Shown here one piece after another: positions 25,776 to 33,815 of a stretch of 44,801 nucleotides of DNA; the first letter of the stretch is position 1; the number at the start of each line of letters is the position of its first letter. The notes beneath the pieces are model-generated. The model was not told the origin of the DNA, made no database searches, and saw only the letters and a list, made by a program, of their open reading frames with translations. Position numbers and translations under genes: made by a program. This stretch comes from an uncultured Clostridia bacterium (GTDB lineage Bacteria > Bacillota > Clostridia > Christensenellales > UBA1242), in the NCBI GenBank assembly GCA_944383685.1, contig CALWQM010000004.1, forward strand, positions 1 to 44,801, written 5' to 3'.

Positions 25776-26022
25776 ATGGAAGAATATATAAAAACAAACT
25801 GATGAAATAAAATTTCACAATAGTGAGATTGAACAAAGTCAACAAGAAATTGCAAAAAGTCAAAGCAATATTGCAAAGCATCAAAAGGCAATAAGCCTTT
25901 GCATTGAAAAAATAGAAATCTTTGAAAAATCCAGGAATGAAAAGAATGGTCCATTCCTGCTTATTGATAACACAAAGTCAAAAGTCTCAAAAATATCTGT
26001 CCCAAAAGGAGGCACAGATACA
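25776..26022 (+). pseudogene. Small coiled-coil gene before the integrase, broken by one A
   Basis: An ATG at 25776 with AAAGGAG upstream opens MEEYIK and then meets TGA. With one A less in the A5 run at 25790-25794, the frame stays open for 82 codons through a helical glutamine/isoleucine-rich stretch (SEIEQSQQEIAKSQSNIAKH) and runs without a stop into the integrase at 26023. Either a small gene was broken recently, or a single-base error or slippage lies in the run, or the integrase has a longer form. Confidence 0.6.
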
Positions 26023-27051
26023 ATGAGAAAAAATTGTTACAGAAGACCGGATGGAAGATGGGAATATTCAAAACAAATCAATGGTTTAAAATATTACACA
26101 ATAGCAAATACATATAGAGAATTATTAACAAAAATTGAAAAAATAGAACCTAAACAAGTTAGAAATGTTATCAAAGTTTCTTCTAAAATTAGAACATTTG
26201 CACAATATTTCCAATTTTACATTGACAGTTACATAAAAAATAAAAATTATGGAAAATCTACACTGGATGAATGGAACAGAACTTTAAAACAACATGTTCT
26301 TAAAAACTTTAATAAGATTGCAATCACAAAACTAACAACTGAATCAATCCAAGTAATGATTGATAAAATTGACAAGGAAAGATTAAGGCAAAAAGTTTTC
26401 CAAAGAGTTGTTAAAGTTCTACAAAAAGCATATATGACTGGGGTAATCAAAAAAGATATAACCTTGGCACTTGAAAAACCAAAACGCAAAAATGTGAACA
26501 TAAGGTCATCCTTAACTTATGATGAGCAAGTAGCCTTTTTGAAAGAAATCAAAAAAACAAATTTATATGTTTATGCTGTTTATCTTTTAGTTGTTGGTTG
26601 CAGAAGAGATGAAGCAATAAGTTTCGATATAGCAAAAGATTTGAATGAGGAAAAACATTATATTCAAATCAACGGCACAAAAACCGCAAATGCTAAAAGA
26701 AAAGTTTATATTTCACAAGGATTCATTGATTTTCTTAAACAAAATCTTCCTGGTGGAAAATTTAAGTTTTCAAGTCAATATGCAACACACATTATAGGTG
26801 AGACATTAAAACAAATTGGCACAAACAAATGTTTACATTGTTTAAGGCATACCTGTTCAGCAAACCTTTATTTTTTAGGTGCAAGAGATAAATTCAGGCA
26901 GATGCAACTCGGGCATGCATCAATAACAACAACAAATGACATATATACTCACATTGAGGAAAACATACCAAAGTCTAAATTGTTAGAACTTTACGGCGAT
27001 TTATACCCTAAGTTTGACGAAACTTTTGACGAAACTTTTTTTACAAATTAG
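26023..27051 (+). CDS. Tyrosine recombinase (site-specific integrase)
   Basis: 342 residues. It has an N-terminal DNA-binding region (1-55), a core-binding SAM-like domain (about 55-150) and a catalytic domain with the full set: R194 in GCRRDE, K220, H272 and R275 in HCLRH, H298 in LGHAS, and nucleophile Y308 in NDIYTH. It integrates and excises the element at tRNA-Gly. The start has AGGAGG 10 nt upstream. The last codons repeat FDETFDETF because the DNA there holds the tandem TTTTGACGAAAC arm sites. The attachment site begins 69 nt downstream. Confidence 0.95.
   Translation: MRKNCYRRPDGRWEYSKQINGLKYYTIANTYRELLTKIEKIEPKQVRNVIKVSSKIRTFAQYFQFYIDSYIKNKNYGKSTLDEWNRTLKQHVLKNFNKIAITKLTTESIQVMIDKIDKERLRQKVFQRVVKVLQKAYMTGVIKKDITLALEKPKRKNVNIRSSLTYDEQVAFLKEIKKTNLYVYAVYLLVVGCRRDEAISFDIAKDLNEEKHYIQINGTKTANAKRKVYISQGFIDFLKQNLPGGKFKFSSQYATHIIGETLKQIGTNKCLHCLRHTCSANLYFLGARDKFRQMQLGHASITTTNDIYTHIEENIPKSKLLELYGDLYPKFDETFDETFFTN
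27013..27040. repeat. Right-end copy of the integrase arm repeats
   Basis: Two tandem TTTGACGAAAC repeats, identical over 28 bp to 10645-10672 and in the same orientation. They lie inside the integrase 3' end and encode its FDETFDETF tail. In the excised circle the two copies flank the attachment core. Confidence 0.6.
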
Positions 27052-27119
27052 TTCACAAATTCAAAATCAATAAAAAATCATACAATATTTAGTATACTGC
27101 ATGATTTTTAAATACAATA

Positions 27120-27193
27120 TGGAGCGGGCAATGGGAGTCGGACCCACCTCTCAGGCTTGGGAAGCCCGCATACTACCGATGTACTATGCCCGC
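27120..27193 (-). tRNA. tRNA-Gly (anticodon CCC), CCA encoded; integration site
   Basis: A complete tRNA: acceptor GCGGGCA/TGCCCGC, anticodon stem CGGGC/GCCTG with loop TTCCCAA, T stem GTGGG/CCCAT with loop TCCGACT, and TCCA at the 3' end. The 45 bases at its 3' side (27120-27164) are also present at 10550-10594, so this copy was restored by the inserted element (attR). Confidence 0.93.
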
Positions 27194-27329
27194 ATGTGAA
27201 GGCAAAATGCCTTAAACATATAGATAGATATTAATTTGAGTTTTTTGATTTTGAAATATATTCTCACTTATCAAAAAATTTTTTTAAATAACCCATTTGT
27301 AAAAAATATTTAGAGAGTGACAATGTCAC

Positions 27330-27722
27330 CTATTCTTGAATGTTTGGTGGGGTAACAATTGGACCAACTGTTGAGTTTATTGTAAGTTCGGTAATCAAAT
27401 TTGAAACATAACCAATCAAAATTCTAACAGGTTGGCTGTTTTTGATGTAATCTTTTGGGTCAGGAAGTCTTGAAAATTCTATTGAATCAACAGGAATATC
27501 AATGCTCATTGAAACGGCAACTTTAAGTAAACTCATTGGAGAAACTTGCAAGGTTCTTGTAAGCGTTGCTCTAACAATTTCTTCACCAACTTTTCTAACA
27601 TCAAGGTTGTCTTCTGGTTTAATATTTACCATAACTCCATTTTGTGGATTCTGCAACTTTTCAAAAACAACTCTTTCCAAAATTGGTTTAACAAGATGTG
27701 GCTTAATAACTTTTTCTTCCAT
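27330..27722 (-). CDS. SecB-like protein
   Basis: 130 residues. The C-terminal part (ILIGYVSNLITELT ... GPIVTPPNI) resembles the end of SecB family export chaperones, where a helix is followed by a PP motif. The middle has alternating beta strands. SecB-like proteins hold unfolded proteins for export or work with toxin-antitoxin modules; neither role is shown here. AAGGAG precedes ATG. It lies alone between tRNA-Gly and the glycosyltransferase. I am only moderately sure of the family. Confidence 0.45.
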   Translation of the reverse strand: MEEKVIKPHLVKPILERVVFEKLQNPQNGVMVNIKPEDNLDVRKVGEEIVRATLTRTLQVSPMSLLKVAVSMSIDIPVDSIEFSRLPDPKDYIKNSQPVRILIGYVSNLITELTINSTVGPIVTPPNIQE

Positions 27723-27789
27723 TTAAATCTGCTCCTTAAAATAATTTAGCCCTATTTTAGCACATTTAAAAGGAAAACACAAGAAAAAA

Positions 27790-28866
27790 TTATTTAAAAC
27801 CTAAATTTTTAAACACATTGTCGTTATATAAAACTGAACTATGCTTTGGTTTAAGTTTCAAACATTTTTTGTGATAAAAGAATGCCTTTTTGTAATCACC
27901 AAGTCTAAAATGTAAAACACAAAGTTGTAAATACGGAATAAATTTATAGTAATCTGGCAAAATGAACCCACCTTTTTTTATATCCATTTCGCATTTAAGT
28001 GCAAGACTATAATAGTAAATTGATTTTTTATAATCATAGTCATAGTAGATTTTTCCAATTTGACAAAGTATTTCCGCACGTGGCAAGTCATAAACAAAAC
28101 TTTGAAAAAGACTTCGTAGGGCATTCTCCTTTTCCTCCAAACAAAGATAACAATAAGATAAATTCAAACATGCTTCAATTTTATTTTCAATCCAAGCATC
28201 CTTTCTTTTTAAAAACTCGTTAAACTCTGCTATGGCTTTTAAGTAAAAAGCATTGTAATAAAGTTCCCTTGCATAATAAAACAGTGCCCTTGGTGACAAC
28301 AATTCTCCCTCTGCAATTCGCTTTTCATAAATTTTTAAATTTCTATCTGCTCTTTCTTTTTCACCTTTAAAGTGATAAATTTTAATATCCTCGTGAATCA
28401 CCTTTCCACTTGGAACAATAACTTCGTGCACTGGTTCAACCCATTGATAGCCAACTTCTCGCCTTAAAAGTCTTTCCCTCTCAAACTCAAAAGTTGGTTT
28501 AAAATTTTCGTCATAGCCAGTCACATATTTAAAAAATGCCATGTCAAAAGTTTTACCAGAAACTTTCAAATCAAAAATCTTTTTTATATCCTTCTCAAAA
28601 ATAAAGTCATCCGCATCAAGCCACATAAGATAATCACATGTCCCCTTGCTGAACGCAAAATTTCTGGCTTTTGAAAAATCATCACACCATTTAAAATTGT
28701 ATATTTTGTCAGTATATTTTCTTGCAAATTCAATAGTTTTATCAGTTGAGCCTGTATCCACAACAACAATCTCGTCAGCAAATTTTTGCGCACATTTTAA
28801 AATTTTCTCAAACACTTTTTCTTCATTTTTAACAATAAAACACACACTTATGGTAAATTTTTTCAT
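27790..28866 (-). CDS. Family 2 glycosyltransferase with C-terminal helical repeats
   Basis: 358 residues from the ATG at 28866 (MKKFTISVCFIVKNEE). The GT-A domain has DTGSTDKT near 50 and the metal-binding DADD near 95. After about residue 190, TPR-like helical pairs follow (YYARELYYNAFYLKAIAEFNEFL, CLNLSYCYLCLEEKENALR). Such fusions are common in Clostridia and transfer sugars from nucleotide donors to unknown acceptors. The start has no good ribosome site and the frame is open to 28905. It diverges from the HAD gene. Confidence 0.85.
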   Translation of the reverse strand: MKKFTISVCFIVKNEEKVFEKILKCAQKFADEIVVVDTGSTDKTIEFARKYTDKIYNFKWCDDFSKARNFAFSKGTCDYLMWLDADDFIFEKDIKKIFDLKVSGKTFDMAFFKYVTGYDENFKPTFEFERERLLRREVGYQWVEPVHEVIVPSGKVIHEDIKIYHFKGEKERADRNLKIYEKRIAEGELLSPRALFYYARELYYNAFYLKAIAEFNEFLKRKDAWIENKIEACLNLSYCYLCLEEKENALRSLFQSFVYDLPRAEILCQIGKIYYDYDYKKSIYYYSLALKCEMDIKKGGFILPDYYKFIPYLQLCVLHFRLGDYKKAFFYHKKCLKLKPKHSSVLYNDNVFKNLGFK

Positions 28867-28988
28867 ACTACAAAATATGAAAATATTGCACTCTTTGTTA
28901 AACATCCAAATTTCAAAAAATTAGGCTGACAATTATGTTCGCTACAATTTGCCAACCAAATTTGACAAAACACCAAGTTAGTGATAAA

Positions 28989-29747
28989 ATGAATAACATG
29001 AAAAAGGCAGTAATTTTTCTTGATTATAATGGAACGATAGAGGATATATTGGATAGAGGTGGAAAAGTTTTTAATAATGGAATCTCTAAATTTATCAAGC
29101 ACTTTGATGGTAAGGTTGACATTGGAATTATAACTTCTGCAAAAGCTAACAGGCCAGAAAACAAGAACAAAACAGAAGTTGAATTAAAGCAAGAGCTTAC
29201 AACACTTATTTCCATTTTACCGAACTTCATTGCTAGGCATTTTAAATTTTTATTACAATCAAGTTTAAAGAAATTAGACAACATTTCTGTAGATGATTTC
29301 AACAGAACAACCTTTCAACCAGTTGAAAACATTAATTTCTTGTCTACATCAAAAAAAGAAGGTGTGCAAAACTTCCTCAATTTTTTAGATAAAGAGAAAA
29401 ACATTTCGACTTGTGTTTTTGTTGGTGACTCAATAGAACTTGATTTGCCAATGCTTGAAGCCGATGTTGGCACAAGAGAAAAATATTTCATCTTCCCAGC
29501 ACCAACTAAAAAACATGTTAAACTTGACGACGACATTACCTACAAATTAAGTTTTAACCCAAATGCAAAATACGTCTTCAAGCAAGAGAACAACAATAAC
29601 TTTCCAAAAGATTTAAAAATAATTAGAACTGCAACAAAAAGTTATGGCGTTGGAAAAGCTTTTGAATATTTGACAGAATATCTCAATCTTAAAGATAAAA
29701 TAAATGCCTATAAAGAAAAGGAAACCCAAAGTGGAAAAGTTTTGTGA
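28989..29747 (+). CDS. HAD-like protein with altered first motif
   Basis: 252 residues from the ATG at 28989. Motif I reads FLDYNGT: the nucleophile aspartate is present but the second aspartate, the usual acid/base, is asparagine. Motif II is IGIITSAKA, and the last motif GDSIELDLPML is intact. A cap of about 80 residues lies between. It could be a slow phosphatase, a transferase or a binding protein. It overlaps the radical SAM gene by up to 44 nt, so the two are co-expressed. The ribosome site is weak. Confidence 0.75.
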   Translation: MNNMKKAVIFLDYNGTIEDILDRGGKVFNNGISKFIKHFDGKVDIGIITSAKANRPENKNKTEVELKQELTTLISILPNFIARHFKFLLQSSLKKLDNISVDDFNRTTFQPVENINFLSTSKKEGVQNFLNFLDKEKNISTCVFVGDSIELDLPMLEADVGTREKYFIFPAPTKKHVKLDDDITYKLSFNPNAKYVFKQENNNNFPKDLKIIRTATKSYGVGKAFEYLTEYLNLKDKINAYKEKETQSGKVL

Positions 29748-30582
29748 TTATTGCCCACGTAAATGCAAAATTGACAGAAATTTAAAACTTGGCTTTTGCA
29801 ATGAAAATAAAAATATTCGCATCGCCAAAATTATTGATAATTTCATGTGGGAAGAGCCTTGCATAACAAAAAAGAATGGTGTTTGTGCCATTTTCTTTTC
29901 TGGTTGCAATTTGAAGTGTTCGTATTGCCAAAACTTTGAAATTTCATCCGGACAAGTTGGAAAAGAATACAAAGTTGAAGAATTTATAAATCTTTTAAAA
30001 GAAAAAGAAAAGTCAAACTCCTATTTCGATTTTATCACTCCAACCCACTTTTCAAAAACCATCCTTTCTGCTTTAAAAAAATATAAACCAAAAATTCCAA
30101 TCATTTGGAATTCATCTGGATATGAGGATATAGATGTTTTAAAAGAACTCAACAACCACATTGATGTTTACCTTTTAGATTTCAAATATGCCAGCGACAC
30201 ATTAGGGCAAAAATACTCAAATTGCAAAGATTATTTCTCAATAGCCAAAAAGGTTATTTCCTTTTGTGCTGAAAATAAAGAAGATGTTTTCGATAATGAG
30301 GGCTATTTAAAAAGTGGGCTTATTGTCCGTCATCTTGTGATACCAGGAGAAATAGAAAATTCGCTGAATGTCCTTGAATTTTTAGGAAGAAATTTTAAGG
30401 AAAGAATTATCAGTATCATGTCACAATTTACTCCCACTAAAATTAGTCCAATTAAAAGAAAATTAAAACCTCTTGAATATAAAATAATTTTGAAAAAACT
30501 GGACGAGTGTGGTTTTACAAATGGTTATATCCAAGATTACACCAGCGCAGATGAAAGTTTTATTCCAAATTTTACAGAATAA
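29704..30582 (+). CDS. Radical SAM enzyme, PflA-like activase family
   Basis: 292 residues. The cluster motif GCNLKCSYCQN (about 68-78) binds the 4Fe-4S cluster and S-adenosylmethionine. An N-terminal Cys set (CDYCPRKCKID ... GFC) may bind another metal or cluster, as in the uncharacterised PflA-like group. The rest is a TIM-barrel-like domain (TPTHF, PIIWNSSGYE, YLLDFKYA). The substrate is unknown. The ATG at 29704 gives a long overlap with the HAD gene; a GTG at 29731 after AAAAGGAAA is an equal candidate. Confidence 0.85.
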   Translation: MPIKKRKPKVEKFCDYCPRKCKIDRNLKLGFCNENKNIRIAKIIDNFMWEEPCITKKNGVCAIFFSGCNLKCSYCQNFEISSGQVGKEYKVEEFINLLKEKEKSNSYFDFITPTHFSKTILSALKKYKPKIPIIWNSSGYEDIDVLKELNNHIDVYLLDFKYASDTLGQKYSNCKDYFSIAKKVISFCAENKEDVFDNEGYLKSGLIVRHLVIPGEIENSLNVLEFLGRNFKERIISIMSQFTPTKISPIKRKLKPLEYKIILKKLDECGFTNGYIQDYTSADESFIPNFTE

Positions 30583-30647
30583 AAAATTTTGATAAATTAT
30601 TTGACTTAAATTTCAAATAATAATATCATATATAAAAGAGGTAAGTT

Positions 30648-30941
30648 ATGAACACTGAAAGCAAAAAATACATAATCGTAAGTGCATTGTTTTGCGTCTT
30701 AACACTTGTTATTTTTCTTCTATTCCAATTCAAAGTAATTTCAAATTTGGATGCATTGCTTTGCATGGTATATGTTACATACTTCACTGGCCTAGCCCTT
30801 TACTACAATGCTGTAAATTTAAGAGACAACGGAAAAGGTCCTTCATCAAAAATTTGCCTTGCATTTTCATTAATACTCATACTTATTTCAATTGCAGTTC
30901 TCATTTATGGCTTTGTAACCGGCTATATCTCTCTTTGGTAA
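30648..30941 (+). CDS. Small membrane protein, three segments
   Basis: 97 residues with membrane segments at about 8-28, 33-53 and 70-92. There is no recognised family. GAGGTAAG precedes ATG. It follows the radical SAM gene by 65 nt and ends before a bidirectional terminator at 31114-31141. The stretch from 30942 to 31148 holds only that terminator. Confidence 0.65.
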   Translation: MNTESKKYIIVSALFCVLTLVIFLLFQFKVISNLDALLCMVYVTYFTGLALYYNAVNLRDNGKGPSSKICLAFSLILILISIAVLIYGFVTGYISLW

Positions 30942-31113
30942 TTTATCCACATAAATCTTAATGCATATTTTAGTATGCATTTTTTTATTTAGTCATGATT
31001 TAAAAATATTACCTAAATCAAAATATACTTTTCATTTGCTAAAATTTAATATACCAAAGAAATAATTAAAAGCAATACACAAGTTAAACCAAATAAATTT
31101 GTTTAGAATAAAA

Positions 31114-31141
31114 AAAGACTATCAGTTATAAGATAGTCTTT
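31114..31141. terminator. Bidirectional terminator between convergent genes
   Basis: AAAGACTATC pairs perfectly with GATAGTCTTT across 8 nt, with T runs on both strands. It ends the membrane-protein gene on the plus strand and the AT-hook gene on the minus strand. Confidence 0.85.
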
Positions 31142-31148
31142 TTTCATA

Positions 31149-33608
31149 TTAAGAATTTAATTTTTTAACTTCTTCGATAAGTGCTTCAAGCCTTTGATTT
31201 ATTGAAGAAATCTTGCTTTCACTGTCAGTGCTGTTAACACTCTTAGCTTCTTCTTTCAATTTTTCAATTTCATTGAAAAGTTCATTTTTTCTTGTTTCAT
31301 TATCAACAATCTTAGAAGAATCTAAATTTTTCATAGCAACTTCAAACTCTCGATTTAAGTTATCTCTCATTTCACTGAGTTTGTTTTGTTGTTCAGTGAT
31401 TTTTTTATTTATTTCTTCAATTTCAATGGAGTTCAAATTTTTCTTAGGTCTGCCACGCTTACCCTTTGGTTTTTGAACAGCTTGTTCATTCACAATCTTT
31501 TTTGGACGACCAACAGGTCTTTTTGCACTGGATTGTGCTGATTGTGTTGCTGTTTCATTCACAATTTTCTTAGGTCTACCTGGCTTTTTCTTTGCTGGTT
31601 CACTGACTGTTGTTGCTGGTGCAACCTTTCTTGGTCTGCCACGTTTACCTTTTGGTTTTTGAACAGTTTCGGCAACAATTTTTCTTGGTCTGCCAGCTTT
31701 CTTCTTAGGTTTTTCTTCAACCTTTTCAGTCTCTACACTTTCTGCGTTCAAATCAACTGGTTCCATTTCAACCATTTGAGTTTCGCCTTCGTTAGCACTT
31801 TCAACTGGCTCCTCATTTGTGATGTTTTCAACCGCATTTGTCTCGTCTAGAATTGGTTCAACAGATTTTGTTCTCTTTTCACCGCTATTAACAACTTTAA
31901 TATCACTGTCGACATTTTTAATTACATCTTCTGCAACACCATAAATGTCATCCTTTTCAGCAATATCAGTCATATAATCAAATGCGTCAAGGCTGTTTAA
32001 GTCAACAGGTTTGTCAGTTTCAGGCTCTTCAACTTCTTCCTGTTTTTCTTTAACTTCAATATGTTTAGGTTCAAAATTTTCATCTTGACGAATAAATGTG
32101 CCATTTGCATCATAGACTTTTCCGTCTAAATCATGATATAAACCTTCTTTATCATAATAAGCCCCATTTGCATAAACAAAGTTTCCTTCCATGTCATATT
32201 GACCTTCATTTCCTTGTTCAGCATTTGTTGCATCAAAAACACCCTGATGAGAATTTTTAAGTTTAATTTCAAGTTCTGTAATTCTCTCTTGTTGCTCTTG
32301 ATTTTCCTTTGTAAGCTTGTTCATTTTTCCAGCCATAACGGTTGTTACAACTTTTTCAGCACTAATGCAAAAATTATTAAAGAAGTTTTGATATTCGCCA
32401 AGCATTGCTTTTTCAACTTCTTGCTTGCTTTCGTCAAGCTCATTCTGCAATTTTTTAATTTCTTCTTCAAGTTCATTCTTTTCAAGAAGATATCTTGCTC
32501 TTTGTTGTTCAAATTCTTGTTCTAATTGTTCTTGCTTTGCAATTTCCTGAGTTTGTTGTTTTCTTAAATAGTTACTTTCAATTCTGTTAGTTGTTTCTTC
32601 TTGTTGTTGCAAAAGTCTGTCAATATTTTCTCTAGATGCTTGAAGTTTATTTTGATAATCTTTTTGAACATTGTCAAAGTTTTTCTTTCTTGTGTCTAAT
32701 TCACTTTCAAGTTGTGCAATTCTCACATAGGCTTTTTCCTTCTTTTTAAGGAAAATTTCACTTTCCTTCATAGCCCTATCCAAAACAACTGAACCATTGA
32801 CACCAGTTGAAGAAAAATCATATTTTTCATATTCAACATCTTGTTCTTTTGCACGGTTAAATTCTTCTTTCTCTCTACGAGCTTTATAATCCAAAAATTC
32901 ACGAAGAACTGGTTGACCTTTTTCAATTTCTTGTGGAGTGAACAAAATTTGATAATCTATATATGATGGCAAGTCAACACAAGCATTATCCATAAATCTT
33001 CCAAACAAAGAAACATTTTGGAAAATTGAATTTAAAAGGGCATTTTTTCTTGCACGAAGATAAATGGTAAAAATAAGATTAATAACATAAATCAAAGCAA
33101 TAACAATAATTGCCCCAGCAACAGCGCTTACAGTAAGCATATCATTGCTTGCTGGAACAGCCACCAAGAAGAACACTGCAACAATAATTGCCCAAACAGT
33201 GGAAATAACATTTAAGTTTTTGATGTTAGAATTATAAGATGAGGTCTTTAATGGTTTTTCCACCAAGTTATCACTTGACATATATGATGAAGGAGTTCCT
33301 TCCCTAAAAAGTATGTATTGTTGCCAAAAATAACAAAGCCTTTTTGGCGCCTTGGTTTTCATCAAAGTGTTAAACTCTTGGATATTTTCTTCCGTGATAA
33401 CTTTTCTTTCAAATAACCAATAATTCAATTTGTCAAGACTTCTATTTAAGCTTGCTTCATAAGAGAATGCAGACTTAATAAGAAAGAAGACAACAAGCAC
33501 TGCTTCCACTGCAAGAGAAATGATAAAAAGAACATCAAGGGTTAAAGATGTGCTTGCAGTACTTAAAAATTTAATTATGCTTGTTACTATATCCAACATC
33601 ATAGACAT
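31149..33608 (-). CDS. Membrane coiled-coil protein with five AT-hook motifs
   Basis: 819 residues, no known family. Membrane segments are at about 22-46, 132-152 and 160-185. Then come a long coiled coil (about 265-460), a short repeat of YxxxG-type steps (MEGNFVYANGAYYD, LYHDLDGKVYDANG), an acidic stretch, five AT-hook cores (GRP at about 639, 657, 677, 700 and 719, each with flanking lysines, such as KKAGRPRK), and a last coiled coil. AT-hooks bind the minor groove of AT-rich DNA, so this protein could tie the chromosome to the membrane. AGGAGG precedes ATG. It lies downstream of addA on the same strand, with a terminator between them upstream of it. Confidence 0.8.
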   Translation of the reverse strand: MSMMLDIVTSIIKFLSTASTSLTLDVLFIISLAVEAVLVVFFLIKSAFSYEASLNRSLDKLNYWLFERKVITEENIQEFNTLMKTKAPKRLCYFWQQYILFREGTPSSYMSSDNLVEKPLKTSSYNSNIKNLNVISTVWAIIVAVFFLVAVPASNDMLTVSAVAGAIIVIALIYVINLIFTIYLRARKNALLNSIFQNVSLFGRFMDNACVDLPSYIDYQILFTPQEIEKGQPVLREFLDYKARREKEEFNRAKEQDVEYEKYDFSSTGVNGSVVLDRAMKESEIFLKKKEKAYVRIAQLESELDTRKKNFDNVQKDYQNKLQASRENIDRLLQQQEETTNRIESNYLRKQQTQEIAKQEQLEQEFEQQRARYLLEKNELEEEIKKLQNELDESKQEVEKAMLGEYQNFFNNFCISAEKVVTTVMAGKMNKLTKENQEQQERITELEIKLKNSHQGVFDATNAEQGNEGQYDMEGNFVYANGAYYDKEGLYHDLDGKVYDANGTFIRQDENFEPKHIEVKEKQEEVEEPETDKPVDLNSLDAFDYMTDIAEKDDIYGVAEDVIKNVDSDIKVVNSGEKRTKSVEPILDETNAVENITNEEPVESANEGETQMVEMEPVDLNAESVETEKVEEKPKKKAGRPRKIVAETVQKPKGKRGRPRKVAPATTVSEPAKKKPGRPKKIVNETATQSAQSSAKRPVGRPKKIVNEQAVQKPKGKRGRPKKNLNSIEIEEINKKITEQQNKLSEMRDNLNREFEVAMKNLDSSKIVDNETRKNELFNEIEKLKEEAKSVNSTDSESKISSINQRLEALIEEVKKLNS

Positions 33609-33768
33609 AATAAACCTCCTAATTTATTCATAGTATAACACAACAAATAAATATTTACTAATAATTTTAAATAATTTTTTAATTATTTTTTAAAATATTT
33701 TTCATTTATTTTTTTTAAATGAATAAAATCACTTAAATTAAAAGAAAAATACCATATTAAATAATTAA

Positions 33769-33794
33769 AAAAATAGGCAATGCAGCCTATTTTT
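33769..33794 (-). terminator. Terminator after addA
   Basis: AAAAATAGGC pairs with GCCTATTTTT across 6 nt, with A/T runs on both sides. It lies 22 nt after the addA stop and ends the addB-addA transcript. Confidence 0.8.
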
Positions 33795-33815
33795 ATGAAG
33801 AAAAATTCATTTGTC

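Larger units (their letters stand above)
10550..27164. mobile_element. Integrated 16.6-kb element in tRNA-Gly, cryptic inovirus-like prophage
   Basis: A 45-bp direct repeat of the tRNA-Gly 3' part marks both ends, the intact tRNA is at the right, and a tyrosine recombinase lies next to it. Inside are an XRE repressor, an early leftward promoter, a winged-helix replication protein, a DnaB-type helicase, a Zot/pI-like ATPase, a 26-residue membrane peptide and several membrane-anchored surface proteins. No terminase, portal, capsid, tail, lysin, relaxase or type IV secretion gene is recognisable. The ATPase plus membrane proteins favour a filamentous (inovirus-like) or membrane-budding virus. 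A plasmid-like satellite island is the main alternative. The boundaries are well supported; the virus class is inferred. Confidence 0.85.

Noticed and set aside
31434..31718. DNA-level tandem repeat array in the AT-hook gene
   Set aside because: The repeats are at protein level (lysine/GRP blocks), with unequal spacing and different linkers, so they are listed as AT-hooks and not as a mobile or CRISPR-like repeat.
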